DNA from: Zychaea mexicana
Taxonomy: Eukaryota; Mucoromycota; Mucoromycetes; Mucorales; Lichtheimiaceae
DNA: 64,000 bases
Assembly: GCF_025766255.1 (NCBI RefSeq)
Contig: NW_026516674.1
Coordinates: 579,815-643,814 of the forward strand
Reading direction: 5' to 3'
The stretch's first letter is position 1; every line of letters begins with the position of its first letter. The position numbers were made by a program, and so were the translations under genes. Shown here in pieces: positions 49,422 to 61,076 of the stretch. The notes under the pieces were generated by a model. That model was not told where the DNA came from, made no database searches, and saw nothing but the letters and a program-made list of their open reading frames with translations.

Positions 49422-51504
49422 GGTAGTTGTGTCGTCCTGCCGAGTAACGTAGAAACGCAAGTAATGCAATTAATTCAGTTGCTGTTGTTGTTGTTGTTGT
49501 TGTTGTTGCTATGGCTATGCTTTGTACCTTGGCAACGTGGGGGCGGGCTTACAAAAGAAATTGACTGCGTGGAAAGGCAGAAAAAAGTGGTGGTACTGGG
49601 GTGGGGGGAGGGGCAGAAAAGAAGAAGAAAAAGGGTAAAAAGTGAAAGAGTGAAAGAGTGAAAGAGAAAAAAGAAACAGGCGAGAGAGGCTTGAAGAAGG
49701 AGAACAGAGAGATTATGGTAAGGTGCGTTGAAGTCTAATTCTTTTTGGAGTCTTTGGATGAGCGGCAGTTCAATTCTTTTTTTTTTGCGGTAATGGCGAT
49801 TCCAATGCCGTTCAGCACCAAGACTACTGCTTTACTACATATACTCGTAGTAGTACTTAAAAAGCTACTCATGCTCCTATCTACCAGTAGCATGGTGCGT
49901 CGATCATGGGCATAATTCAAAGGTGGACTAGCCCATATCTGGGGTGCTGCATGCTTATTTATACTCGTACTATCATTGCGCGAGGGCGGCACACTGCTTG
50001 CTGCTAGTAGTAGTGAGTAAAAAGAGAAAAGACCCATCAGTTTCCCCATCGACCGACAACATCCGCTTAGCTAACATGGAGAGCAGAAGAACTAGGAATA
50101 GCTGGTTTTGTTTGTCTGTGCATTTAGCATTCGTACTCCACTTTTGACATGTGAAAAGGCTCATCCACCCACGTATTCACTGCTCTGCTCATAGTCTTCT
50201 CTAAAGCAAATAGAGCAAAGAAGGAGAGGGGGGGGAGGAGAAGCACGGACCATGGGATCCATAGGATGCTGCCCATAAAGAAGAGAGCTTGTTTGTGTTT
50301 GGCCATGCCGGTTTGTTTGATTCTCACGCGCCCCGGTGATGTTGCACGCCCGCACATCAGGCCTACTTGCCATAATAACTTGGCTGCACCCTCTCTCTCT
50401 CTCTGTCTCTCTATCTCTATCTCTATTTCGCGCGGCCCTCCAACTCCCCAACATGCTGCATGTAATGTCATGTAATGTAAAAAAAAAAACCGTAGCCTGT
50501 GAGTTCGATTTGACGCCGTGCATGGCTACCTCTCAACAGCGGGAACATTGTTCAAGATGGTAAAAGTCAGTGTTGGAAACGTTTTTCCAAACACACTTTT
50601 CGGGTGGAGCGGATGAATCAGGCAATCCTTTCTATACGAATTCCCTTTGAGTGAGTGACTACGGTCGAGGCGAGAGAGTAAAAAGGAGATGGCTGAAACA
50701 AACAATCGGTAACAACAACAACAACAACAACGACGACGACGACGACAAAAACAAACAAACGAAAAAAAGCACGAGACAAAAAAAAGGCCCTTGTGTAACA
50801 TCATCGGGGTCTCGCCTTGGTTAAGCAAAATGCCCGTTCTCGTACTCTTTATGCAATTGGTTTTTTTAGCAGCGGCGAGACCGACAGGCGGGGGAGAGGC
50901 ACAGGGAGAGGCGATGGTTGGGGTACTTGGCTTCTCATTCGCCAAACGACAGTGTCTGAATCTTTTGGCAGGCGAGGATGGATTGGTTACGATCAAAACC
51001 GGAAACTGCTATTTCGGGCGATTGAGCGGGAGGGAGGCCTCACACACACACAGAGAGAGCTTGAGGGACCATAAAGGAAGAACTGTGGACTGGACTCGGT
51101 AAAGGGTGGCTGTTTGTGCGTGTGTACGCTGCTGCTGCTGCTGCTGTTTGTTGTGTTGTGCTGTGTTGCGCGAACAAGGCAAACGAACGAACGAACGAAA
51201 GAGGAGGTCTCTCTTCTTTTTTTTTTCCCTCTTCTTTTTAAAGTTTGCCCTCTTTTCTTTTTTTCACTTTACGCTTCTTTTCTTCTTTTTAACTCTCTTT
51301 TTTCTCCTTTGGACTTCTTTCCACCATACACTCACCACACTTGAAGCCTCAACTAGTATCATCATCATCATTAACAACAACAACAACAACAACAACACCA
51401 GCACTTTACCAACAACAACAGCAACAACAACAACCAAAACGGCAACCCACGATTCTCCTTTTCGCTTCTTCTTGTACAGCTCAATTCCTGGTCGACGAGC
51501 CTCC
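49422..51504. promoter_or_regulatory. Divergent intergenic region with simple repeats
   Basis: A 2.1-kb spacer upstream of both the caleosin gene (-) and the GNAT gene (+). It holds TTG/GTT repeats (49480-49510), CT repeats (50390-50425), AAC and GAC repeats (50710-50745), CTG repeats (51128-51145), and AAC/CAA repeats (51370-51430). Several long open frames are products of these repeats. One minus-strand ORF (50124-50306) is listed separately. The long pyrimidine-rich stretch at 51210-51310 probably belongs to the 5' leader of the GNAT gene. Confidence 0.45.
50124..50306 (-). other. Small ORF with a hydrophobic segment, possible Alg10-like fragment
   Basis: A 60-codon minus-strand ORF (MAKHKQALFFMGS and onward) has one hydrophobic span (about residues 12-35) followed by VNTWVDEPFHMSKVEYEC and a stop. 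The Asp-Glu-x-Phe-His motif after a first membrane span recalls the N-terminus of the ER glucosyltransferase Alg10. The next block of that family (a WDP-ITTPPG motif) is not found downstream. It may be a relic or a coincidence. Confidence 0.2.
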
Positions 51505-52616
51505 ATGACGACGCGACCGCCATCACCTGCAACGCCGCCTACCGAGACCCCAGGTCGAGTACAAGTCGTGGCCACCGGTAGTACTAGCACTTCTCCCTTG
51601 TCGTCGTCACCTGCTGCTGCAGGTCTAGCCTCAGCAGCAGTCCTACCAACAACAGCAACCACTACTACTACTACTACTTTGAATAGCCATAATAATAATA
51701 ATAATAGTAGTAGTAACCATGCCAACAACCCTACATTGACGAACACGACTACGGCGCAGGCAGCAGCTGCACCGTTCCCGTTTATACCCCGCTCCTATCA
51801 ACAAGCGAGCACCACTGCCACAACGTTCGGTCAACGGTTCAAAGCTGCAGGACTGCCACTGTCCTTTCCTCGTCTCTACTCCGGACCCTTGTTTGCTGCA
51901 CCCTCCGTCTCTGTCAACCACACCCACATTGTCAGTAGCATAGGTCCTATCACGCCTCCACTGACAATCGACCACTCTACATCGTCCCCGATACCCTCAT
52001 GCTCCACCGGCGGCAGCGACACATCACCGCCCTCATCCACAGCACTGGCGGCACCAGGGAAATCAACGACAGTCATACCAAAACGCCAGATATACAAAGT
52101 TGTTCATGATAAAGATTACTGCATGTTTCGGATCACGCTGGATAACAAAAGAATAGGTAAAATACACTAGTCCCCCCCCACCCTGACATTCATAACAAGA
52201 GTTGCCAGCCAAGAATTATTATTATTAAACGATGGATCATCATCATTACAGCGGCACTCTGCTACCTGCCAACGCGGTTCTCATGGATGGTCGAGTTTTA
52301 TCACACAGTAAGAAGAACAAGCTGTTGTTGTTGCTGCTGCTGCTGCTGCTGCACTGTTATTTATTGACTGCTATATACATAGGAGATTCCAACTGCATAT
52401 CGTGATCTTGGATTGGGCGATCGATTGGTGGTCCATGGGTTCCAATGGGCCGAGACCGCGAAGCTGCTGGTCATCCCTACGTGTCCCTTTGTCCGGCGAT
52501 ACCTGGCCAAGAATAAGGCAGCCTATGATTGTGTCGTGCAAAGTGAAAATGAAGGCTTGTCGCGTCTATTAACACCACCTTCTTCTGAAGAAGATGCTGT
52601 CGTGACTGTAGAATAA
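51505..52616 (+). CDS. NATD1/YjdJ-type GNAT acetyltransferase-like protein
   Basis: Three exons, 51505-52156, 52252-52307 and 52383-52616, give 313 residues. About 190 N-terminal residues are Pro/Thr/Ser/Asn/Ala-rich and probably disordered, coded partly by ACT and AAT repeats. The C-terminal 110 residues fit the short GCN5-related fold found in NATD1 and bacterial YjdJ. These read VVHDKDYCMFRITLDNKRIA, then WMVEFYHTEIPTAYRDLGLG, DRLVVHGFQWAE and LVIPTCPFVRRYLAKN. In the family the HTEVP and CPFV-x-x-Y blocks border the acetyl-CoA site, and both are present. The glycines of the pyrophosphate loop (RGRG in relatives) are changed to YRDLGLG, so activity is uncertain. The substrate is unknown. 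The upstream open frame is leader sequence without an in-frame ATG closer to a conserved start. Confidence 0.75.
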
Positions 52617-52690
52617 TCAAATATAAATGTTTAGCAACACAACCCATCCGTTCTTTCGTTGTCACTACTACTACTCCTACTCCTACTATC

Positions 52691-52725
<35 letters not shown>

Positions 52726-53103
52726 ACTATTTTTACTAGCAAGTATTGTATCACCACCACTACCTTCAAAAGAAAAACACTTACAAGCATCCACATATTA
52801 CATATACACACACAATCAAGCATTTCCTTATTAAATACGTTGGCTTTTTCTTCTTTCCCTTTCACAAATGTTAAATAATAAACTCTCCATTTTTCTGCAT
52901 TAATTTTACTACTATCTTTAAAAACAAAACAAAATAAAAAGACGCGTCGATTTTGAGCTCTGAGACGCAGCTCTTTCACCCTCCCCTTTCTTATTCTCGT
53001 CTCCCAAAAAAAAATAGAACTTTGTAACAACCGCATCCCAATCACTGACACACCTCTTCTTTTCGCCGAATTAACCGACAAAACAACCTCTTTTCAAAAA
53101 AAA
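52617..53103. promoter_or_regulatory. Intergenic with triplet repeats and an ACGCGT box
   Basis: Between the GNAT gene and the SNF2 gene. A TAC/CTG repeat block (52668-52730) falls in the GNAT 3' region. ACGCGT at 52942-52947, about 160 bp before the SNF2 ATG, matches the MluI cell-cycle box recognised by MBF in yeasts. A single occurrence is weak evidence. An A-rich tract (53093-53103) precedes the ATG. Confidence 0.35.
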
Positions 53104-55224
53104 ATGACAAAGATCCCAGCCCTTCGACCCCAGTGTCGAAAGTGCGATTTAGGTTACAGGGACACATATCGACTCGTGGTCCGATCCGATCCGGAAAGCG
53201 AACTACGTTTTTTGTTTCATGGACATCGCGATGAGAGTCTTTATTCATTACTGCAGCGTCTGTTAGAGCAGTTTCCAGACGAATGGGCCAGGGAGGTGGT
53301 TTATTATTTCTACATTGATGTGGGTGGATCGTATTACCCAGTAGAACATTCATTCTGGCTTCGAGGTATAGAAATTACCCTTTTTTTTTCTTTTTGACAC
53401 GCCTTCCTACCCATGCCGCCCCTAATCTTGTCTTTTCTTTTTTTTTTTTTTGGGACGCGTACATAGATAAGGATCATATTCTTGTCACGACGATCGAGGA
53501 CGAATCGCAATTACCTAATGTCAGTATGAATGCAGGTGAGTAGCTATTTTCCCATAAAAAGAAAAGGGGGGGGGTTTTGACAACAAAAGACTAAATAATC
53601 TTTGATGATAAAAAGTACATGCAAGTTTACGTCCTGAAATCCAACTGCAGCTGCACCAAGAAGAAGGCATCGAACGGATGATGGGAATGGAAAGGTCGTA
53701 TCGAGGTGGTATCCTCGCCGATGATGCAAGTATTTCTCATGGCTCCAATATTTTTACATGAAAAACGCAATCATGATTAGCTGCTAACTTTTTACTTGCT
53801 TTAGATGGGTCTGGGCAAGGTAAGAAAGAAAGAAAAAAGAGATGGAGGGATAGGGAAGCTAATCTCTCTCTCTTTTCTCTTTATAGACATTACAAATGTT
53901 GACATTGATTATGCGGCAACAACCGAAGCTTGATATCAGAGCATGCACTTTGGTTGTCGTCCCTTCGCGCGGTGTAAGCTATAGAACGGTCAAAAAAGGA
54001 GGGATTCCATCCAATTAACCCCACTCTTTCTTTCTATGATAGGTGGCAGATCAGTGGGCTGAAGAGATCCGAACAAAGACGACCTATGGTAGTTTGCCGT
54101 ACTTTATCTACAACGAAGAAACGTCTATGCTACTTGAACGTAAGGAGGTGTATGGAAGAGCTGGAGGGGGGGGATTGATACAGCGTATGAATAGGACTCT
54201 GACTCTTTTTTTTTTTTTTTTTTGGTGATCTGTGGGACGTGGTTATGCAGAACCATGCTTCCGCGTTGTGATAACCACGTATGATCGATTAAGAGCAGAA
54301 TTCCGAAACAGACAACTGACAGGCGTATCGGCGCCACTGGTGGATATGGATTGGCACCGCGTGATTCTCGGTACCTGTATACACTTTTTTTTTTTTTTTG
54401 TGCAAGAGATCGAGTCTAACCAATAATAATATATATATATATATATATATCTGTATACTCAGATGAATCCAACAAAGTCCGAACAATGAAGACGGCCATT
54501 ACTGAAGCTGTTTTGGAATTGAAGGCTCGTTATCGATGGTGTTTGACGGGAACACCGTTACAGGTAAAGAATACGATCAAAGGAGAGAATACATTGGGTT
54601 TTTCTCATCATCCAAGTGTAAAAAAAAAAAAACTTCTAGAACGAAATCGCCGAACTCTATCCAATCTTTGCCTTTTTGGAAATCCCGGTCGAAAGTAACT
54701 TGAGGGGCAATGTGGATTACATTTCAACGCTACTGAAACGACACATGCTTCGACGCACGAAAAAGAGTCTGCTGACATCATTGACCATCCTACCACAAAA
54801 GGAAGAGCGTGTTGTTTTGGAATTCACGGACCCAGAACGCGCGTTATACGATTACTTGGAGCGTATTTTGTACAAACGCATTCGTGACTCCAAAGATAAC
54901 GATACGAATGAATACAGTACATCCATGACGGCCGCTGCATTACTCTATCTTCGTCTTAAACAAAGTACGTCCTTTTGCCTCCCCCCCCCCCACATACATC
55001 CCCCAATGGTAATAACGGTTTTACTTTTTTGCCTTTAGCATGTGGACATTTTAGAATCCTGTTGAACAAGTTTCCAGATCTGATTCCGGCTGTCCAGCAG
55101 TCTTCAGCAGATGAGGTGATTGAACGATTGGATACGGACGAAGAAGTACGGGCGCAGAATCACAATGAAGAGACCGAAGTGAACGAAGCATTTGATATTA
55201 TTGAGAGTTTCTAGTAAGTTCCAA

Positions 55225-55255
<31 letters not shown>

Positions 55256-56425
55256 GCCAAACCCCCCCCCCCCAAATCTAAAGTTGCTGTTTGTCATGTG
55301 ACTCTCCCCATGTAAACATCTGATTGACTAATATCGGGGAATTAGTGTGCAATTCCACGAAGACGAGCAACCACCTGACATGGATGCATTGCAAAAACTG
55401 CCGTTCCTGCAGCATTCGACCAAAGTGGGTTGGCTGATCAAATTCTTGAGAGACACCTTGAATAAGGGCAGACTCGATAAGATTGTGGTCGTCACTCAGG
55501 TAAAAAAGAAAAGAACCCTGTTACTAAATGTTTATTATTAAATAACCTCTGTTTCTCCGGGTTTATATTGTAGTTTGTCGATCTGCTTCAGGAAATTTCA
55601 AGCGTCCTCAGTTCTATCAATATTCGTCACAATTGCTGTGAGTGAATCAATGACGATTTGGTTGGAAGAAAACAAAAAGGGCTTACTGACAGGCGGCATT
55701 ATTTCAATTAGACCATGGCGATATGAGCGGCTCTGCACGCATGGTCAGTCTTCGTCAATTCAACCATCATGCTGAAATCAGAGTGATGCTATTGTCACTT
55801 AAAGCAGGTGGTGTGGGTCTAAACTTGCAGCGCGCAAATCACATGGTGATTCTCGATCGATGGCAAGTAAATAAAGCTACTGTCTTGTATAATTAAACCC
55901 CCTATACTAAATGTGTCTTTTGTGTTTTTCTATGGAGATTAGGTGGAATCCAGGTAAGTTGTGTTGATAGGGCAAAGATATTAGAGACTGCTGACATTAT
56001 CTTGATTCTTTCTTGCTTAAACATTCAAAAAGCTACAATGGGTAACGTATCACACACACACACACACAGACACAGACACAGCAAACATGGTACCCGAAAG
56101 GTGTCTAAACTTTATCTCCTTTCAAAAATCCTGTAGAGCAAGCAATTGCACGCATCCATCGCATGACACAGAACAAGCAGACGTTTATCCATACTGTGGT
56201 CATCAAGGACACTGTTGAGGAAAACCTAATGGACAACGTGCTGAAGAAGAAGGTGCGTTGCGCGTGTCTGAGAGAAAGAATGAACCTTATTTATAATGAT
56301 TAATCATCCTCTCTTTTTTTTTTTCCAAACAACAGAGCGATCTCTTCAAGTCTGTTGTCGAGAACAAGAACGCTGAAGAAGAGGACGAGGACGAGGACGA
56401 GGATGCTGTGATGCTAGATGGATAA
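53104..56425 (+). CDS. SNF2-family ATPase, Rad5/Rad16-like but without a RING finger
   Basis: Seventeen exons: 53104-53365, 53467-53535, 53616-53725, 53805-53819, 53887-53973, 54043-54139, 54251-54370, 54463-54563, 54640-54964, 55039-55213, 55346-55499, 55574-55637, 55712-55862, 55943-55953, 56033-56041, 56137-56252 and 56336-56425, giving 651 residues. Such proteins use ATP to remodel chromatin or move DNA-bound proteins. Motifs are I (ADDMGLGKT), Ia (CTLVVVPSRG), II (ILDESN in place of DEGH), III (CLTGTPLQNEIAEL), V (SLKAGGVGLNLQRANHMVIL then DRWWNP) and VI (ARIHRMTQ). The N-terminus has CRKC. The RING usually inserted between motifs III and IV in Rad5/Rad16/Uls1 is absent; the region has an acidic linker instead. 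Introns at 53726 and 55863 must start with GC. The C-terminus is acidic. Confidence 0.88.
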
Positions 56426-56839
56426 TACTGCATTTCACTTTTTCTTTTTTTCTCCCCTGGGGCAGGACCCTTTGTATAGTATTCTTTCTTTCTTTCATGT
56501 TTTCAATGACCGCTCATCAAATTGTTGCCACCGCATTGATCAACGGGCATTTCCATTGGTGCAACTTGGATATGAGGGATCATCGTGGTGCTGCAAAAGC
56601 CAATTCTAATACTGCCCAGGCCCAATTGTCTGATGTAAAGGAAATGGGTGGATCGCCACCCTGTTTCAGAATTGTTTGCGTGGTGCTTATCCCTGCAGTG
56701 TTCCCCATTGCAATTGACAAAAACGTTACAAGTGTGTGCGCGTGTGTGTCATCGCTCTCTCTCTCTCTCTCTCTCTCTTCTCTTCTCTAATTCTTCTCTA
56801 AACATTATCACGAACAGTGTGCGTGCACACCCAAATAAG

Positions 56840-56874
<35 letters not shown>

Positions 56875-57150
56875 GCGGAGCTTTTAGCTTGAGCTTTTTT
56901 ACAACCAAAAAAAAAAAACTATATTGGATCAGATCATGTGCGATACGTATTAGAACTTTGCGCTACCTCGAACCCTTTTTTTTTTCTGTTGAACCTCGTT
57001 TTTCTCTTTCACTCTCTTTACACCCGTTTTCTTTTTTCTTCAAGAGAAACTTTCAAGTTTTTGTTTTGTTCTCTCTCTCTCTTTTTTTTTTTTAAATTCT
57101 TGGATCCAGGCAACCCGCTTTTTTCAGTGTTAAAAGCGAATGACTCCGAG
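56426..57150. promoter_or_regulatory. Intergenic with dinucleotide microsatellites
   Basis: Contains (CT)n at 56755-56778, (CA)n at 56841-56870, and T and CT tracts at 56970-57095. It serves as the promoter and leader region of the Ndt80-like gene. A possible leader intron acceptor (GATCCAG) lies at about 57103-57109. No coding exon was recognised. Confidence 0.4.
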
Positions 57151-59391
57151 ATGCAAGACAGTAAATGGTCACCATCTCAGGAATCTCTGCCCAGCTATAT
57201 GGCCCTTTCAAATAGCAACTACTCCTACCGCGATTCACCATCGCACGCGCCACCGCCACCACCACCACCACCTCCTCCCTCAGCAACAGCAGCAGCAGCA
57301 GCATCTACTGATATGGCTACAGAGTCTTCGATGCATGGGTAAGCAACTTGTTTTTTCCTCTTTTCTGGACGTTTCAAGGTGGAAATTATCAAGGGGCAGA
57401 GGGTGTGTGCTTGAAGCAGTAAAAGGATCATCAGAAAGAATGAGTGGTATTGAGTAGCATATGGAGTGAGCCAGTGAGTGAGGGAATGAGTAGGATGGTT
57501 GGTATTGTGCAAGTGGGTGTTGCACATACGCAAGAGGGGCTTTGAACTTTAGGTCTTTTAACACTACTGTTGTAACCCAGAATGGGAAAAGGAACTTTTT
57601 TACATTGTTGGGAGTTCTGACGAGAGAAGAAGAAGAAAGTGTATTGACGATGAAATAAAAACAAACTAGATTGATGTCAATGACACAGCCAGGCACGCCT
57701 CGACCCGACGCAGCGTCGTTGCCACCCACACCGCTCCAGGGCAACAAGTCGCCTAGCAGCAGCAACAGCAGCAGTGGAGGAAGCAATGGTGGGGCCGCAC
57801 GCCCCACGTTACCGGCGCGGCCAGCCAGTTTCACGAGCATGACAACTTTCCCGTCTCATCCATACAATCAATTCGCCGGCCCAATCAGAAAACGGAGAAC
57901 AGAATCCATCTTTTCATTTGAGATGGGCCCGTCGTTCACGTCGACAAAGCAGCTTCAAGAACTGCTCAGTCTGGATCAGTCGAATGGGTATGGACAAGAT
58001 CACTCCCCTCCTCCCCCCCTATGCATTCTCTTATATAGATACTCATAAGCAAACACACACACCTTGTTACTAGATACCAAATACAACTTCATGCAAAGAT
58101 GGACCGAGGCTTTTTTCGCGCGGACCAGGACTGGGCATGCTATCGGCGCAATTATTTCCAGGTCAGTGGCACCTTTGACGTCCACGGCATCAACTACCTC
58201 TTGCAAGGCCCCGAAGTGCCTTGCCTGCTTCGTAAATCCGAGCAGGAGCTCTACCAGGTCGAATACTTCTCGATTGGGGTTAGCGCATGTGTCTCAAACA
58301 ATGCAGACAAGAAAATCGAATTAGTGCAACACACGCCGAAAAGAGACAAGGGGCCCCAAATCATCCCAAAACCACAGCCTGTGCGTGCTGGCGGCAACCT
58401 CCATCTGGCCTCCGTCGGCTCCAGCCATCACATTGTCACCTTTGAGCGCATGCAGTTCAAGACCGCCACCGCCAACAACGGCAAGCGACGCGCGGCCCAA
58501 CAGTACTATGAGATCGTGATTGATCTGTACGCCAACACCAGCCAGGGCGAGGAGATCCGTGTCGCTACGTGTCATTCTGCCCCGCTCGTCGTTCGTGGTC
58601 GAAGCCCGGGCCATTATGCAGATTCGCATACGCGTTATCGCCACAACATGACTGCCCCACAAGAAGATCCAGCAGCTGCCGCTGCCGCCGCCGCCGCCGC
58701 TGCTGCTGCTGCTGTAGGCATGCCGCCTCCACCACCGCCTCCACCACCTCCTCCTGCACCTCCAGGTGTCAATGCAGAACGAGGACTTCCACCGCCGCCG
58801 CGGTATCTTAGCTTGCCCACATCTCCTGTGAGTGATCTGGGCCCTTACTCTCCTTACTATGGCTATCCTTCCGCTGTTGGGTATCAGCAAACGCAACATC
58901 CCAATGAAAACCAGCAGCAGCAGCAGCAGCAACCTCCTCCTCCTCCTCCACCGCCGCAACCACAACACTATGGACCGTCGTCATCCTCATCAGACTCATA
59001 TTTCCAAGGCAATCGTTTAGATTCTGAGAACAAGACGTCATCCACCGCAGAAATGATGACCCAAAGCCCTTATTACTCTGATTCATACGGTTCGCGTCCT
59101 CCCGAGAACGACACAAAGTACTTTACCATGCGACACGATCAGCAACAACAACAACAACCTCCGCCGCCACAGCCGTCCTCGCCTTACCCTCCTTTTGCTA
59201 CAGGCCATCATCATCATCATCATCAACCATTACCGCCACCTCCACAGCATCACCATCATCAACAACAACCACCGCCACCCTCAGCTCCTCAGGCACCTCC
59301 ACAGCAGCAGCAGCAGCAACATTACAATGATTATCCTTACAGTTCCGCGCCCTCATCCTCGGCACTCCATGCTCAACACCATCACCACTAA
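57151..59391 (+). CDS. NDT80/PhoG-type DNA-binding transcription factor
   Basis: Three exons, 57151-57338, 57670-57987 and 58074-59391, give 607 residues. The family includes yeast Ndt80 (meiosis) and Neurospora VIB-1 (cell death and carbon sensing). The Ig-fold DNA-binding domain begins in exon 2 and continues in exon 3: IQLHAKMDRGFFRADQDW, CYRRNYFQVSGTF, KKIELVQHTPKRDKGPQ, IVTFERMQFKTATANNGKRR, AAQQYYEIVIDLYAN and SAPLVVRGRSPGHYAD. These match the family closely. The start ATG 57151 (MQDSKWSPSQES) is the first in frame; an upstream leader exon cannot be excluded. The remaining third is a low-complexity tail with Ala, Pro, Gln and His runs that probably acts in activation and varies in length. 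Which physiological program it controls cannot be told from sequence. Confidence 0.9.
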
Positions 59392-59932
59392 AAAAAAAAA
59401 AATGAAAAAGAATTTTGACTTTCACACTTGCAAAAAAGAAAAGAAAAAAATCACAAAAATATAATGACAAGAGAGACGGACGCGAGTGTTATTCGGAGGG
59501 GAAGGCAGGCTGGGCCGGTCCCCTCTCTCTCTCTCCCTCCTACTCTCTCCTTCACGCACACATATTCTCTATCCTTTCTCTAAACGGGCGCTGGCTAACG
59601 AGGTCTTTATTATTATTTTTTTGGTGGGAAAAAGTGACAGAAAGCCGCGGATTTAGACATTATATACAAGTTATTTCTCCCCCCCCTCCTCCTCCTCCTC
59701 CTCCCCCATCATCATCATCATCAGCATCATGTGCTCACTTTCTATATCGCCTTTCTCTCTCTCTCTCTATTTTTTTTTTTTGCACGGGTTAATTCTTATA
59801 TATTTATGCTTTGTTTTTTCCCTTTGCTATATTGAACAGCACCTCTTAATTTCTATATCTATACTGTCCCTTCTTTTTGTTGCTACCACCTCTTTCATAT
59901 AGCTATTTTTTTATATTATGTATCATTAAACT

Positions 59933-59970
<38 letters not shown>

Positions 59971-61076
59971 TATAGTAACTAGTTTATTGCCAACTATAGT
60001 AAATACCATCACTTTTGTTTTCTGCATGTGTTTTTATTTTTCATCTGTTCCTGCTGTTGTGTGTGTGTGTGTGTAACATTAAAAAAGATGTGCAACTGTC
60101 GGTGCGTGCAAAAGCGTACAAAATATCCAAAAAGCGGGTAGTACTTACGGTATGTGTGAGGAGGGCCTATATCAATCGTCGGAGAGTAATACTACTGCTA
60201 TCGCCGTCGCAACTCTACGCTTGATCCATGATTCTCCCTGATAGACTATGATTAACTTGGAAAAAAAAAAAAAGTCATTGCCTTGCGACAGCATCTTTAT
60301 TATGACCAAGGGGTTCCAGCACAGAGCCTTTGTTATAACTTTGCTCTATGTGTGAGAAAAAAAAAAAAAGAGAACTAATAGCTTTGAATAACACAACACC
60401 AAATATATCCAAATTGAAGCATGACACCAACATTCTTCTCTTGTTTTCTTCCAAACTTCTAATAGGGTGCTACTTTAAAGGCTTGTACTATGGATGGATG
60501 TAAGCAAGTAAAAGACCCTCTTCTTACATCATCATCACATCACCTGTATACTGAAAAGTGCACGCTGTCTTGTGAGGATACCGTGTAGTAGCACGTACAG
60601 TAGTTTAAACACATGCATATCCTCCATTGTATGTAGTAGCATATATTCTGTAACACCTTGTTAAATGAGATTAACTTTTTTTATCTAGTCAAAAAAAGAT
60701 ATGTTCACCGTTTTTTGAGCTATTTGAGTAACAGCAGTCAAGGGTGGTTACCGTCCACCCATCGTTAGCTATACTACTATATTTAATCATCAAATAAATT
60801 ATATTTCTCGGTTTGCCTTTCCCAATAGCACACCTGCTTTTATTCTTCCTCATTTGCCTTACGAGTTACTATTCGCTCCTTTCCTCGTAGCCCTGCACTC
60901 TATGCTACCAATCCTTTCTTAAACCCAAGGAGGCACATATTTTTCGCTTTGCTATGATACTACATACGTTATTTATAATGTAGTTATCTGGATGCGTGAT
61001 AAATGGACAGTAGTGCAGTACTATGTCAATGATCATCGACTTCTTTCCCGTGTATTTAAAACAGTCTACATCAACC
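59392..61076. other. Gene-poor region with microsatellites
   Basis: Starts with the 3' end of the Ndt80-like gene. It contains (CTC)n and (ATC)n runs (59685-59722), (CT)n (59750-59768), a long TAC run (59933-59971), (GT)n (60058-60074) and A tracts (60259-60273, 60357-60370). Open frames are short and match no family. No RNA gene was recognised. Confidence 0.45.
59933..59971. repeat. TAC trinucleotide microsatellite
   Basis: About 12 uninterrupted TAC units in the 3' flank of the Ndt80-like gene. Trinucleotide runs of this kind are frequent from 44 kb onward. Confidence 0.85.

Noticed and set aside
49735..50049. 104-codon minus-strand ORF with a signal-peptide-like start
   Set aside because: It lies in the repeat-rich divergent promoter region and shows no family resemblance beyond a hydrophobic start.
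51106..51504. N-terminal extension of the GNAT protein through the upstream open frame
   Set aside because: It lacks an ATG start and is made of pyrimidine tracts and CAA repeats typical of leader DNA here; the ATG at 51505 is preferred.
55238..55275. CA and C runs inside the SNF2 gene as possible sequencing errors breaking the frame
   Set aside because: They fall inside an intron (55214-55345); the flanking exons join correctly without any correction.
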